Positions 1 to 7,832 of a stretch of 64,000 nt of DNA are shown here, piece by piece. This DNA is from an uncultured Oscillospiraceae bacterium (GTDB lineage Bacteria > Bacillota > Clostridia > Oscillospirales > Oscillospiraceae). Positions within the stretch are counted from its first letter, which is position 1; each line of letters begins with the position of its first letter. The stretch lies in assembly GCA_910588635.1 (NCBI GenBank), contig CAJUPW010000010.1, positions 20,777 to 84,776 of the forward strand. Direction: 5' to 3'. The position numbers and the translations under genes were made by a program. Below the pieces are notes generated by a model that saw only the letters and a list, made by a program, of their open reading frames with translations, made no database searches and had not been told where the DNA came from.

Positions 1-1
1 C

Positions 2-892
2 CTGTCCGTCCTTGCGGAGGAGAAAGCGGTCAGCCTGGAACTGGAGGAACCCGTCCTGCCCCACAGCAGGGTCATCGGCAATCCGCTGCACATGAAGCAG
101 ATCCTGATGAATGTCATCGACAACGCCATCCAATACAACCGCCCCAACGGGTCGGTGTCCATTGCGGCGGAGGAGACCGATTTCCAAGACGGGACCGCCT
201 CCTTCCGATTTGCGGTCCGGGATACGGGCATCGGCATCGGGGAGGACTTCAAAAAGCACATCTTTGATCCCTTCACCCAGGAGCACCAGGGCGCTCGGAC
301 CAATTACAACGGCGTCGGGCTGGGCATGGCCATCGTCAAAAATCTGGTGGACCAGATGCACGGGTCCGTCGAGATCGACAGCCAGGTGGGCAAGGGCAGC
401 GTGGTCCGAATCACCCTGTCCCTCCGGGCAGACGGAGTCCAGGGCGGCCGGCCCACGGACGGCGACTGGGCCGTGCCCGACAATGTCGCCGGCATGCGGG
501 TCCTTCTGGTGGAGGACAACGAGATTAACTGCGAGATCATGGAGTTCATTCTGCGGGACGCGGGGACAGAGGTGGTCACCGCCCACGACGGAAAGGCCGC
601 CGTGGACGCTTTCTCAGCCTCCTTGCCCGGGAGCTTTGACTGCGTGCTCATGGACCTGATGATGCCCGTCATGAGCGGATTTGAGGCGGCCCGGGTGATC
701 CGCGGCATGGACCGGCCGGATGCGGAAGCCGTGCCCATCATCGCCCTGTCGGCCAACGCCTTTGAGGAGGACGTGGCGCTGGCCAAGGATGCCGGGATGA
801 ACGAACACCTGGCAAAGCCGGTGAACATCCGGAAGATGTTCCAGACCATGAGCCGGCTCAAACCCCCTGCCCCCGCCGGCGCCTCCCTCTGA
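2..892 (+). CDS. hybrid sensor histidine kinase / response regulator (3' part)
   Basis: The gene is open from the window edge, so only the C-terminal ~296 residues are seen. The first part is a HATPase_c (GHKL) kinase domain: an N-box around NVIDNA, a G1 box DTGIGI and a G2 box GVGLGMAI. A receiver domain follows: acidic pocket LLVEDNE, phospho-acceptor Asp in LMDLMMP, and conserved Lys in HLAKPV. The order kinase-receiver is that of hybrid two-component kinases, which pass phosphate from a histidine (upstream of this window) to the Asp and on to a partner. The sensor domain and partner cannot be seen. A strong terminator lies 12 bases after the stop, so it ends its transcript. Confidence 0.93.
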   Translation: MSVLAEEKAVSLELEEPVLPHSRVIGNPLHMKQILMNVIDNAIQYNRPNGSVSIAAEETDFQDGTASFRFAVRDTGIGIGEDFKKHIFDPFTQEHQGARTNYNGVGLGMAIVKNLVDQMHGSVEIDSQVGKGSVVRITLSLRADGVQGGRPTDGDWAVPDNVAGMRVLLVEDNEINCEIMEFILRDAGTEVVTAHDGKAAVDAFSASLPGSFDCVLMDLMMPVMSGFEAARVIRGMDRPDAEAVPIIALSANAFEEDVALAKDAGMNEHLAKPVNIRKMFQTMSRLKPPAPAGASL

Positions 893-903
893 GCTGAGCG
901 CAG

Positions 904-933
904 CGATCCCCCGGCCGGGGGATCGTTTTTTTT
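904..933 (+). terminator. intrinsic terminator after the hybrid kinase
   Basis: A perfect 11-bp self-complementary stem (CGATCCCCCGG / CCGGGGGATCG, 904-925) is followed directly by a run of eight T (926-933). It separates the kinase transcript from the topoisomerase genes. Confidence 0.9.
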
Positions 934-951
934 ACCTCTCCCTCTCCCCGC

Positions 952-981
952 TTGACTTTTCCCCCGCCCCTCTGGTAAGAT
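952..981 (+). promoter_or_regulatory. candidate sigma-A promoter for the topoisomerase genes
   Basis: TTGACT (952-957) and TAAGAT (976-981) are separated by 18 bases and lie about 50 bases before the subunit B start. The -10 match is imperfect, so this is a moderate call. Confidence 0.5.
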
Positions 982-1032
982 TATAGTATTAAGCTGGGTT
1001 GGTATGCCCAATGGAAAATGTGAGGTATCGCC

Positions 1033-3009
1033 ATGAAGAAAAGCTACGGCAACGACTCCATCTCCGCCCTCAAGGGGGCCGACCGGGTCCGGAAGCGCCC
1101 CGGGGTCATCTTCGGCTCCGACGGGCTGGAGGGCTGCGAGCACGCCGTGTTCGAGATCATGTCCAACTCCATCGACGAGGCACGGGAGGGCCACGGCACG
1201 CTCATCACCGTTACCCGATTTGAGGACGGCTCCATCCAGGTAGAGGATCAGGGCCGGGGCTGCCCCGTGGACTGGAACGAGAAGGAGCAGAAATTCAACT
1301 GGGAGCTGGTATTCTGCGAGCTGTACGCCGGCGGCAAGTACAATAACGACGGCGGGGACAACTACGAGTACTCCTTGGGCCTCAACGGCCTGGGCTCCTG
1401 CGCCACCCAGTACGCCAGCGAATTTATGGATGTCACCGTGTGGCGGGAGGGGAAGAAGTACTCCCTCCACTTCGAGAAGGGGGAGAACATCGGCGGTTTA
1501 CAGTCCGAACCCACCGACCGGGGCAAAAAGACGGGCACCACCATCCGCTGGAAGCCCGACCTGGAGGTGTTCACCGATATCGCCATCCCCGTGGAATACT
1601 ATCTGGACGTGATGAAGCGGCAGGCGGTTGTCAACGCCGGGGTGACCTTCCGGTTCAAGAATCAGGCGGGAGGCAGATTTGAGACCACCGATTTCCAGTA
1701 CGACAACGGCATCGTGGACTACGTGGACGAACTGGCCGGGGAGGACGCCCTCACCGCCCCCGTTTTCTGGCAGACCGAGCGGAAGGGCCGGGACCGGGCG
1801 GACAAACCGGAGTACAAGGTGAAGCTTTCGGTGTCCTTCTGCTTCTCCAACAAGGTACAGGTAGTGGAGCACTACCACAACTCCTCCTGGCTGGAGCACG
1901 GCGGCTCCCCGGAGAAGGCCATACGCTCGGCCTTTGTCTCCGCCGTCGACGGCTGGCTCAAGGGGCAGAACAAGTACACCAAGGGGGAGAGCAGAATCAC
2001 CTTCCCCGACATTCAGGACGCCCTGGTGCTGGTGAGCAACAACTTTTCCACCCAGACCTCCTACGAGAACCAGACCAAAAAGGCCATCAACAACAAGTTC
2101 GTCCAGGAGGCCATGACGGAGTTCCTCCGCGCCCAGATGGAGGTCTATTTCATCGAAAATCCCGCCGACGCCCAGAGGATCGCCGAGCAGGTCTTAATCA
2201 ACAAGCGGGCCAGAGAAAACGCGGAAAAGACCCGGCTGAACATCAAGAAGAAGCTCACCGGGACCATGGACATCTCCAACCGGGTACAGAAGTTCGTCCC
2301 TTGCCGCACCCGGGACGTAAACCGCAGCGAGCTGTATATCGTGGAGGGCGACTCGGCCCTGGGCAGCGTGAAGCAGGCCCGGGACGGGGAGTTCCAGGCC
2401 ATCATGCCCATCCGGGGCAAAATTCTCAACTGCCTCAAGGCCGACTACGGGAAGATTTTCAAGAGCGAAATCATCACCGATCTGTTGAAGGTGCTGGGCT
2501 GCGGCGTGGAGGTCCACGACAAGCGGGCCAAGGATATGGCCGCCTTCGACCTGTCCGCCCTGCGGTGGAACAAGGTCGTCATCTGCACCGACGCCGACGT
2601 GGACGGCTTCCAGATCAGGACCCTGGTGCTCACCATGCTCTACCGCCTCACCCCCACCCTGATCCAGGAGGGGTACGTCTATATCGCCGAGTCCCCCCTG
2701 TTCGAGATCACCTGCAAGGAAAAGACCTGGTTCGCCTACTCCAACAAGGAGAAGGACGACATCGTGGCCACCCTCCAGGGGAAAAGGTACGATGTCCAGC
2801 GCTCCAAGGGCCTGGGTGAGAACGAGCCGGAGATGATGTGGCTGACCACCATGTCCCCGGATACCCGGCGGCTCATCAAGGTGGTGCCCGAGGATGTGGA
2901 GCAGACCGCCCGGATGTTTGACCTGCTCCTGGGAGACGACCTCACCGGCCGGAAAACCCATATCGCCGACCACGGCCACGAATTTTTAGAGCTGGCGGAT
3001 ATTTCCTAG
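1033..3009 (+). CDS. type IIA DNA topoisomerase subunit B (ParE/GyrB family, divergent)
   Basis: ATP-dependent strand-passage enzyme subunit carrying the ATPase and TOPRIM domains; it works with the subunit A encoded at 4018. Visible motifs are the N motif EIMSNSIDEA (about 41-50), DQGRGCPVD (72-80), a glycine-rich ATP lid around GLNGLGSCATQ (116-126), and the TOPRIM motifs EGDSALGS (about 438) and TDADVDGFQIRTL (about 518). Several positions differ from ordinary GyrB/ParE: EGDSAGGS is expected where EGDSALGS stands, and DGSHIRT where DGFQIRT stands. At 658 residues it is of normal ParE length. GAGGT precedes the ATG at a good distance. A second, canonical gyrase is presumably elsewhere, so this is best read as a topoisomerase IV-like or third type IIA enzyme. 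Confidence 0.9.
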   Translation: MKKSYGNDSISALKGADRVRKRPGVIFGSDGLEGCEHAVFEIMSNSIDEAREGHGTLITVTRFEDGSIQVEDQGRGCPVDWNEKEQKFNWELVFCELYAGGKYNNDGGDNYEYSLGLNGLGSCATQYASEFMDVTVWREGKKYSLHFEKGENIGGLQSEPTDRGKKTGTTIRWKPDLEVFTDIAIPVEYYLDVMKRQAVVNAGVTFRFKNQAGGRFETTDFQYDNGIVDYVDELAGEDALTAPVFWQTERKGRDRADKPEYKVKLSVSFCFSNKVQVVEHYHNSSWLEHGGSPEKAIRSAFVSAVDGWLKGQNKYTKGESRITFPDIQDALVLVSNNFSTQTSYENQTKKAINNKFVQEAMTEFLRAQMEVYFIENPADAQRIAEQVLINKRARENAEKTRLNIKKKLTGTMDISNRVQKFVPCRTRDVNRSELYIVEGDSALGSVKQARDGEFQAIMPIRGKILNCLKADYGKIFKSEIITDLLKVLGCGVEVHDKRAKDMAAFDLSALRWNKVVICTDADVDGFQIRTLVLTMLYRLTPTLIQEGYVYIAESPLFEITCKEKTWFAYSNKEKDDIVATLQGKRYDVQRSKGLGENEPEMMWLTTMSPDTRRLIKVVPEDVEQTARMFDLLLGDDLTGRKTHIADHGHEFLELADIS

Positions 3010-3018
3010 GAGGGTGCG

Positions 3019-3447
3019 ATGAAAAAGAAATTACTGCCCGCCCTCTGCGCCTTGCTGCTGGTCGCCGCCGCCGCTTTTGCCATACTGTGGCGGCAGGAGG
3101 CGGCCCGGAATGAGAACAACCTGCGTGGACTGTGGCTGTCCGCCTCGGCCACAGGAGAGACTGTGATTACTGAATACCAGGAGGCCGGCGAGGAGCTCCC
3201 CTCCTGCCAGGTCATCGCGGAGCTGCGGGTCATGGGGGATGTTTGCCTCCTGGCAAAGGGCGCCGGGCCGGATTACACCGACCTGAACGCCGTCTACGGC
3301 ATTCTGTCCCTGTACCCGGAGCGGTGCTCCGATGTGACAGAGGAACTGCTTCTGGTCTTTCAGGCCGCCTCTGAGGAGGGGCTGAACGGCTTTAACTGGC
3401 CCCTACGGGTCAATGAGCTGCGCAATGCTTTGGAGTACGGGCCATGA
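3019..3447 (+). CDS. small membrane-anchored or secreted protein of unknown function
   Basis: 142 residues. The N-terminus has two to three Lys followed by a long hydrophobic stretch rich in Leu and Ala (about residues 5-23), i.e. a signal anchor or uncleaved signal peptide. The remainder is a soluble acidic domain with no motif I recognise. The start has a good AGGAGG site (3008-3013) immediately behind the topoisomerase B stop, so it is co-transcribed. Its stop overlaps the next ATG (ATGA), which suggests translational coupling to the transposase-like gene. No function is proposed. Confidence 0.7.
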   Translation: MKKKLLPALCALLLVAAAAFAILWRQEAARNENNLRGLWLSASATGETVITEYQEAGEELPSCQVIAELRVMGDVCLLAKGAGPDYTDLNAVYGILSLYPERCSDVTEELLLVFQAASEEGLNGFNWPLRVNELRNALEYGP

Positions 3448-4043
3448 ATGGGGAACTGCGAACCAGAAAAAATATCCGGCTGAAAAACTACGATTACAGA
3501 CAGCCAGGGTATTATTTTGTGACGATCTGCACCCAGGTGCGGTATGAAAATATCCTGTGTGAAATTGTGCCGTCCATTTCTTTGCAGTCGGCTACAAGGG
3601 TGCATCCCGGCCTTGTAGGGGGCGCCGCCCTCGGCGCCCCGCTCTTTCAATTTCCCTCCACACCTCAAATCAACCTGACCACAGCGGGGCAAATCGTGGA
3701 AAAATACATTCAAAATGCAAATTTGGTCTATGAAAATCGTGTTAAGCTAGATTGTTATGTGATTATGCCAGACCATATTCACCTTATTGTGCAGTTGTGC
3801 CCTTTGGAAAACGGGTCGCCGAGGGCGGCGACCCCTACAATCGCATTACCCAACGTTATCAACACAATAAAAGCGCTTTCTACCAAAAAAATCGGCTATT
3901 CAATTTGGCAGCGCGGTTATCACGAGCACATCATCCGCAACAACGCCGATCTCAATGCGACCCGCGAATACATTCAAAACAACCCTATGAAATGGGTGTT
4001 AGATAGGACTGAAGCAAATGGCCAAGAAGAAAACGCCAAATGA
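3444..4043 (+). CDS. REP-associated tyrosine transposase (RAYT, IS200-like Y1 family)
   Basis: 199 residues matching the single-copy Y1/HUH transposase family linked to REP palindromes. Seen: RLKNYDYRQPGYYFVTICT near the N-terminus, the HUH metal motif in PDHIHLIV (HIH at 111-113), WQRGYHEHIIRN (about 155-166, candidate catalytic Tyr region) and the family-typical end ATREYIQNNPMKW. Codon use is visibly more AT-rich than the flanking topoisomerase genes, a sign of separate origin. Oddly, two REP-like palindromes (3615-3642 and 3812-3838) lie inside the reading frame and are translated as GLVGGAALGAP and NGSPRAATPT. It overlaps the preceding stop by 4 bases and the subunit A start by 26 bases, so it sits inside the topoisomerase transcription unit. 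It is not flanked by insertion-sequence ends. Confidence 0.88.
   Translation: MNGELRTRKNIRLKNYDYRQPGYYFVTICTQVRYENILCEIVPSISLQSATRVHPGLVGGAALGAPLFQFPSTPQINLTTAGQIVEKYIQNANLVYENRVKLDCYVIMPDHIHLIVQLCPLENGSPRAATPTIALPNVINTIKALSTKKIGYSIWQRGYHEHIIRNNADLNATREYIQNNPMKWVLDRTEANGQEENAK
3615..3642 (+). repeat. REP-like palindrome inside the RAYT gene (copy 1)
   Basis: GTA followed by a 9-bp stem GGGGCGCCG / CGGCGCCCC with CCCT as loop. It shares the pattern GTAGGGG-n-CGCC(GCC)CT-CGGCG-n-CCC with the copies at 3812, 6266 and 6307. It keeps the reading frame of the host gene. Confidence 0.85.
3812..3838 (-). repeat. REP-like palindrome inside the RAYT gene (copy 2, inverted)
   Basis: Stem GGGTCGCCG / CGGCGACCC with AGGG loop, ending in CCTAC; on the minus strand it begins GTAGGGGTCGCCGCC, so it is inverted relative to copy 1. 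The two copies bracket residues ~58-132 of the transposase. Confidence 0.85.
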
Positions 4044-6261
4044 GGATAAAAAGCGCGCCGCCGACCCCAACGTGATGGGTCTGCGGGCGGAGGTGCTGGA
4101 GCAGCCCATCACCCGGACCCTGGAGATCAACTACATGCCCTACGCCATGTCGGTCATCATCTCCCGGGCCATCCCGGAGATCGACGGCTTTAAGCCCTCC
4201 CACCGCAAGCTGCTGTACACCATGTACCAGATGAAGCTGCTGGGGGGCGGGCGGACCAAGTCGGCCAACATCGTGGGCCAGACCATGAAATTAAACCCCC
4301 ACGGGGACGCCGCCATCTACGACACCATGGTCCGCCTCTCACGGGGCTACGGGGCGCTGCTCCACCCCCTGGTGGACAGTAAGGGCAACTTCGGCAAGGT
4401 GTACTCCCGGGACATGGCCTGGGCGGCCAGCCGGTACACCGAGGCCAGACTGGACCCCATCTGCGCCGAGCTGTTTCGGGACATCGATCAGGACACGGTG
4501 GACTTTGTGGACAACTACGATGGCAAGCTGAAGGAACCCACCCTTCTGCCCACCTCCTTCCCCAACGTGCTGGTATCCGCCAACAAGGGCATCGCCGTGG
4601 GCATGGCCAGCGACCTGTGCGGCTTCAACCTGGGGGAGGTGTGCGACACCACCATTGCTTTCCTGAAGGATCCGGAGCACGATATTATGTCAACCCTAAA
4701 GGCCCCCGACCTGCCCACCGGCGGCGAGCTGCTCTACGACGCTTCCGCCCTGTCTGAAATTTACCGCACCGGCCGGGGTTCCTTCAAGGTGCGCGCCCGG
4801 TGGCGCTATGTGAAGGAGGAGAACCTCATCGAGGTCTATGAGATTCCCTACTCCACCACCAGCGAGGCCATCCTGGACAAGGTGTCCGAGCTGCTCAAGA
4901 CGGGCAAGCTGAAGGAGATCGCCGACATGCGGGACGAGACCGACCTGTCCGGCCTGAAGCTGACCATCGACTTAAAGCGGGGCACAGACCCGGAGAAGCT
5001 GATGGCCAAGCTGTTCAAGCTCACCCCCCTGATGGACAGCCAGAGCTGCAACTTCAACATCCTCATCGCCGGCTTCCCCAAAGTGCTGGGGGTGCGGGAA
5101 ATTCTGGATGAGTGGACCGCCTGGCGGATGGATTCAGTGCGCCGGCGGGTATACTTCTCCATGAATAGGAAGAAGGAGAAGCTGCACCTTTTAAGGGGCC
5201 TGCGGCGCATTCTGCTGGATATCGACCGGGCCATCAAGATTATCCGGGACACCGAGGAGGACGCCGAGGTTATCCCCAACCTGATGATCGGCTTCGGCAT
5301 CGACCAGGTTCAGGCGGAGTATGTGGCGGATATCCGGCTGCGGAACATCAACAAGGAATATATCCTCAAGCGCACCCAGGAGGTGGACGCGCTCGCCGAC
5401 GAGATCGCCGACCTGGAGGACATGGTCAACTCCCCCAAGCGCATCCGGAAAATCATTGTGGATGAGCTGAACGAGGTCAAGAAGAAGTACGCCGTCCCCC
5501 GGCGGACCCAGATTGTCTACGACCACATGGATGAGCCGGTGATGACGGCGGAGGAGGAGGTCCCCGACTACCCGGTCCGCCTGTTCTTCTCCAAGGAGGG
5601 CTATCTGAAAAAAATCACCCCCCAGTCCCTGCGGATGGCCAGCGACCAGAAGTACAAGGAGGGGGACGGCCCCTATCTCCAGTGGGAGGCCAATAACCGG
5701 GATGAGCTGCTGGTGTTCACCGACAAGCAGCAGTGCTACAAGACCCGGCTTTCCGACTTCGACGACACCAAGGCCAGCGTCCTGGGGGACTTTCTGCCCT
5801 CCAAGCTGGGGATGGACCCGGAGGAGCGGGCCATTTGGGCCTGCGTCCCCGGGGACTACGTGGGACATGTGCTGTTCTTCTTTGCCAACGGCAAGGCCGC
5901 CCGGGTGGAGCTGTCCGCCTACCGGACCCAGACCCGGCGGAAGAAGCTCACCGGGGCCTACTCGGACAAGTCCCCCCTGGCGGCCGCCTTCCTGCTGGGG
6001 GATGACTTTGAGGCGGCGGTCATTTCCACCGAAGGGCGGTGCATGGTATTCCATACCGCCAGCCTCAACCCCAAGACCACCCGGAACACCCAAGGGGTCA
6101 ATGTGATGACCCTGAAACCCAAGTATACGGTGGAGAAGGTCCTGCCCCTGGACCGCACCCACATCCAGAACCCCGCCCGCTACCGGGCCCGCTCTCTGCC
6201 CATCGCCGGCGCCCTCCTCAAGGAGGAGGACCGGGGAGAGGAGCAGATGACTTTATTATGA
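4018..6261 (+). CDS. type IIA DNA topoisomerase subunit A (ParC/GyrA family, divergent)
   Basis: DNA breakage-reunion subunit; the active-site Tyr is Y140 in AASRYTEARL, which forms the transient 5'-phosphotyrosyl link. The winged-helix region shows IPEIDGFKPSHRKLLYTM where typical enzymes have DGLKPVHRR. There follow the tower and coiled-coil regions and a C-terminal DNA-wrapping domain (about 510-735) with repeated strand motifs. 747 residues fits ParC. The ATG lies inside the end of the RAYT gene, and AGGA about 8-11 bases upstream is a modest ribosome site. It acts with the protein of 1033-3009. The C-terminal tail is acidic. Confidence 0.9.
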   Translation: MAKKKTPNEDKKRAADPNVMGLRAEVLEQPITRTLEINYMPYAMSVIISRAIPEIDGFKPSHRKLLYTMYQMKLLGGGRTKSANIVGQTMKLNPHGDAAIYDTMVRLSRGYGALLHPLVDSKGNFGKVYSRDMAWAASRYTEARLDPICAELFRDIDQDTVDFVDNYDGKLKEPTLLPTSFPNVLVSANKGIAVGMASDLCGFNLGEVCDTTIAFLKDPEHDIMSTLKAPDLPTGGELLYDASALSEIYRTGRGSFKVRARWRYVKEENLIEVYEIPYSTTSEAILDKVSELLKTGKLKEIADMRDETDLSGLKLTIDLKRGTDPEKLMAKLFKLTPLMDSQSCNFNILIAGFPKVLGVREILDEWTAWRMDSVRRRVYFSMNRKKEKLHLLRGLRRILLDIDRAIKIIRDTEEDAEVIPNLMIGFGIDQVQAEYVADIRLRNINKEYILKRTQEVDALADEIADLEDMVNSPKRIRKIIVDELNEVKKKYAVPRRTQIVYDHMDEPVMTAEEEVPDYPVRLFFSKEGYLKKITPQSLRMASDQKYKEGDGPYLQWEANNRDELLVFTDKQQCYKTRLSDFDDTKASVLGDFLPSKLGMDPEERAIWACVPGDYVGHVLFFFANGKAARVELSAYRTQTRRKKLTGAYSDKSPLAAAFLLGDDFEAAVISTEGRCMVFHTASLNPKTTRNTQGVNVMTLKPKYTVEKVLPLDRTHIQNPARYRARSLPIAGALLKEEDRGEEQMTLL

Positions 6262-6265
6262 TTCT

Positions 6266-6333
6266 GTAGGGGCCGCCCCCCTGGGCGGCCCGCGTTCCCA
6301 TCAAAACGGGGCGCCGAAGGCGGCGCCCCCTAC
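6266..6333. repeat. BIME-like pair of REP palindromes
   Basis: Two palindromes face each other: GTAGGGGCCGCCC-CCCT-GGGCGGCCC (6266-6293) and, inverted, GGGGCGCCG-AAGG-CGGCGCCCC-CTAC (6307-6333), separated by 13 bases. Both match the pair embedded in the RAYT gene 2.6 kb upstream. The unit starts five bases after the subunit A stop and ends just before the yitT ribosome site, so it may also act as transcript end or RNA stabiliser. Confidence 0.88.
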
Positions 6334-6346
6334 AAGGAGGACCTCT

Positions 6347-7219
6347 ATGACCAAAACTACCTTCTCCCGCATGGTGCGGGACTACGCCTGGATCACCCTG
6401 GGGGCGGTGCTCTACTCCCTCAGCTTCGACTGGTTCTATGTGCCCAACCAGATCGGCTTCGGCGGACTCACCGCCCTGGGCATGATATTAAACCACCTCT
6501 CCCCCGCCATCCCCATCGGCACGGTGGTGCTGGTGCTGAATATCCCCATTTTCATCCTGGGATGGAAATTTCTGGGCGGACACACCCTGGTGTCCTCCCT
6601 CTTCGCCATGGCGGCCACCTCCGTGCTGGTAGACCTGATCGCCGCCGCCTATACCTTCCCGCCTATGGACCCTATGCTGGCCGCAGTCTTTGGCGGGGTA
6701 ATGCTGGGGGTGTCCTTGGGGATGATCTTCTCCAGGGGGGCCACCACCGGCGGCACCGACCTGATCGCCCGGCTGCTGAAGCTGCCCTTCGCCTGGCTGC
6801 CCGTGGGCAAGCTGCTGATGGCGGTGGACCTGTCCATGCTGCTGGCTGTCTCCATCGCTTTCCGCAGCATGGAGAGCGCCATGTACGGCATCATCTCTCT
6901 GTATATCTCCACCATGGTGATGGACGGGGTGCTCTACGGTATGGACCGGTCCAAGGTGGCCTATATCGTCACCGCCCGGCCTCAGGAGGTCGCCGCCGAG
7001 ATCGACCGGCAGATGGACCGGGGGGCCACCTTCCTCCATGGGGAGGGCAGCTTCTCCCGTGAGGAGAAGCTGGTGCTCATGTGCGCTTTCAAGCAGAAGC
7101 AGATCGTCCCTCTGAAGGCGCTGGTCCACGAGCTGGACCCGGAGGCCTTCCTTATCGTCTGCGACGCCCATGAGGTGCTGGGACAGGGCTTCAGACGGTA
7201 TCAGAAAAACGATATTTAA
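6347..7219 (+). CDS. YitT family membrane protein
   Basis: 290-residue inner-membrane protein. Five to six hydrophobic spans fill residues ~10-185 (for example WITLGAVLYSLSFDWFYVPN and the glycine-rich GGVMLGVSLGMIFSRGATTGGTDLI), followed by a soluble C-terminal DUF2179 domain (about 205-285). These are the YitT_membrane and DUF2179 domains of a widespread Firmicute family with no settled biochemical role. AAGGAGG stands directly before the ATG and is part of the sequence following the BIME-like repeat. The protein is complete. Confidence 0.9.
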   Translation: MTKTTFSRMVRDYAWITLGAVLYSLSFDWFYVPNQIGFGGLTALGMILNHLSPAIPIGTVVLVLNIPIFILGWKFLGGHTLVSSLFAMAATSVLVDLIAAAYTFPPMDPMLAAVFGGVMLGVSLGMIFSRGATTGGTDLIARLLKLPFAWLPVGKLLMAVDLSMLLAVSIAFRSMESAMYGIISLYISTMVMDGVLYGMDRSKVAYIVTARPQEVAAEIDRQMDRGATFLHGEGSFSREEKLVLMCAFKQKQIVPLKALVHELDPEAFLIVCDAHEVLGQGFRRYQKNDI

Positions 7220-7237
7220 TAAAAAGGAGTGCTTATT

Positions 7238-7828
7238 ATGACAGACTGGACCAATTTGACCAAAAACCTGGAGGAGCGGGGCTTTGCCGTTCGCACCTTC
7301 GCCACCAAGGAGGAGGCCGCCGACTACCTGGACAGTCAGATCGACGGCGTCAGCGTGGGCTTCGGCGGCTCCATGACTGTGCAGGAGATGGGGCTCTATC
7401 CCCGGCTGGCCGCCCACAACAACGCCGTCTGGCACTGGGACAAGGCCGGACTGGAGCAGGCCGCGGCCACCGACGTGTACATCTCCTCCGTCAACGGCCT
7501 GGCCGAGACCGGCGAGCTTATCAACATTGACGGCACCGGCAACCGGGTCTCCTCCACCCTCTTTGGCCACGAGAAGGTCTATTTTGTGGTGGGAAAGAAC
7601 AAAATCGCCCCCGACTATGACAAGGCCCTGTGGCGGGCCCGGAACATCGCCTCCCCCAAGAACGCCCAGCGCATCGGGGTGCAGACCCCTTGCGCCGTCA
7701 AGGGAGACAGATGCTACGACTGCAAGAGCCCCCAGCGCATCTGCCGGGGGCTGGTGGTGCTGTGGGAGAAGCCCAAGGCCATCCAGACCATGGAAGTGAT
7801 TCTCATTGACGAGGAACTGGGCTATTAA
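7238..7828 (+). CDS. LUD domain protein (LutC/DUF162-like)
   Basis: 196 residues with the lactate-utilisation (LUD) domain fold signature: VSVGFGGSMTVQEMGL, WHWDKAG, DVYISSVNGLAETGELINID and GTGNRVSSTLFG. A C-terminal Cys cluster is present (CAVKGDRCYDCKSPQRICRG), which could bind a metal or be redox active. LutC proteins belong to an iron-sulfur lactate oxidation complex, but no lutA or lutB is nearby, so the substrate is unknown. I chose the ATG at 7238 over the in-frame GTG at 7229 because AAGGAG (7224-7229) sits eight bases before it. The next gene starts five bases after the stop. Confidence 0.85.
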   Translation: MTDWTNLTKNLEERGFAVRTFATKEEAADYLDSQIDGVSVGFGGSMTVQEMGLYPRLAAHNNAVWHWDKAGLEQAAATDVYISSVNGLAETGELINIDGTGNRVSSTLFGHEKVYFVVGKNKIAPDYDKALWRARNIASPKNAQRIGVQTPCAVKGDRCYDCKSPQRICRGLVVLWEKPKAIQTMEVILIDEELGY

Positions 7829-7832
7829 GTCG

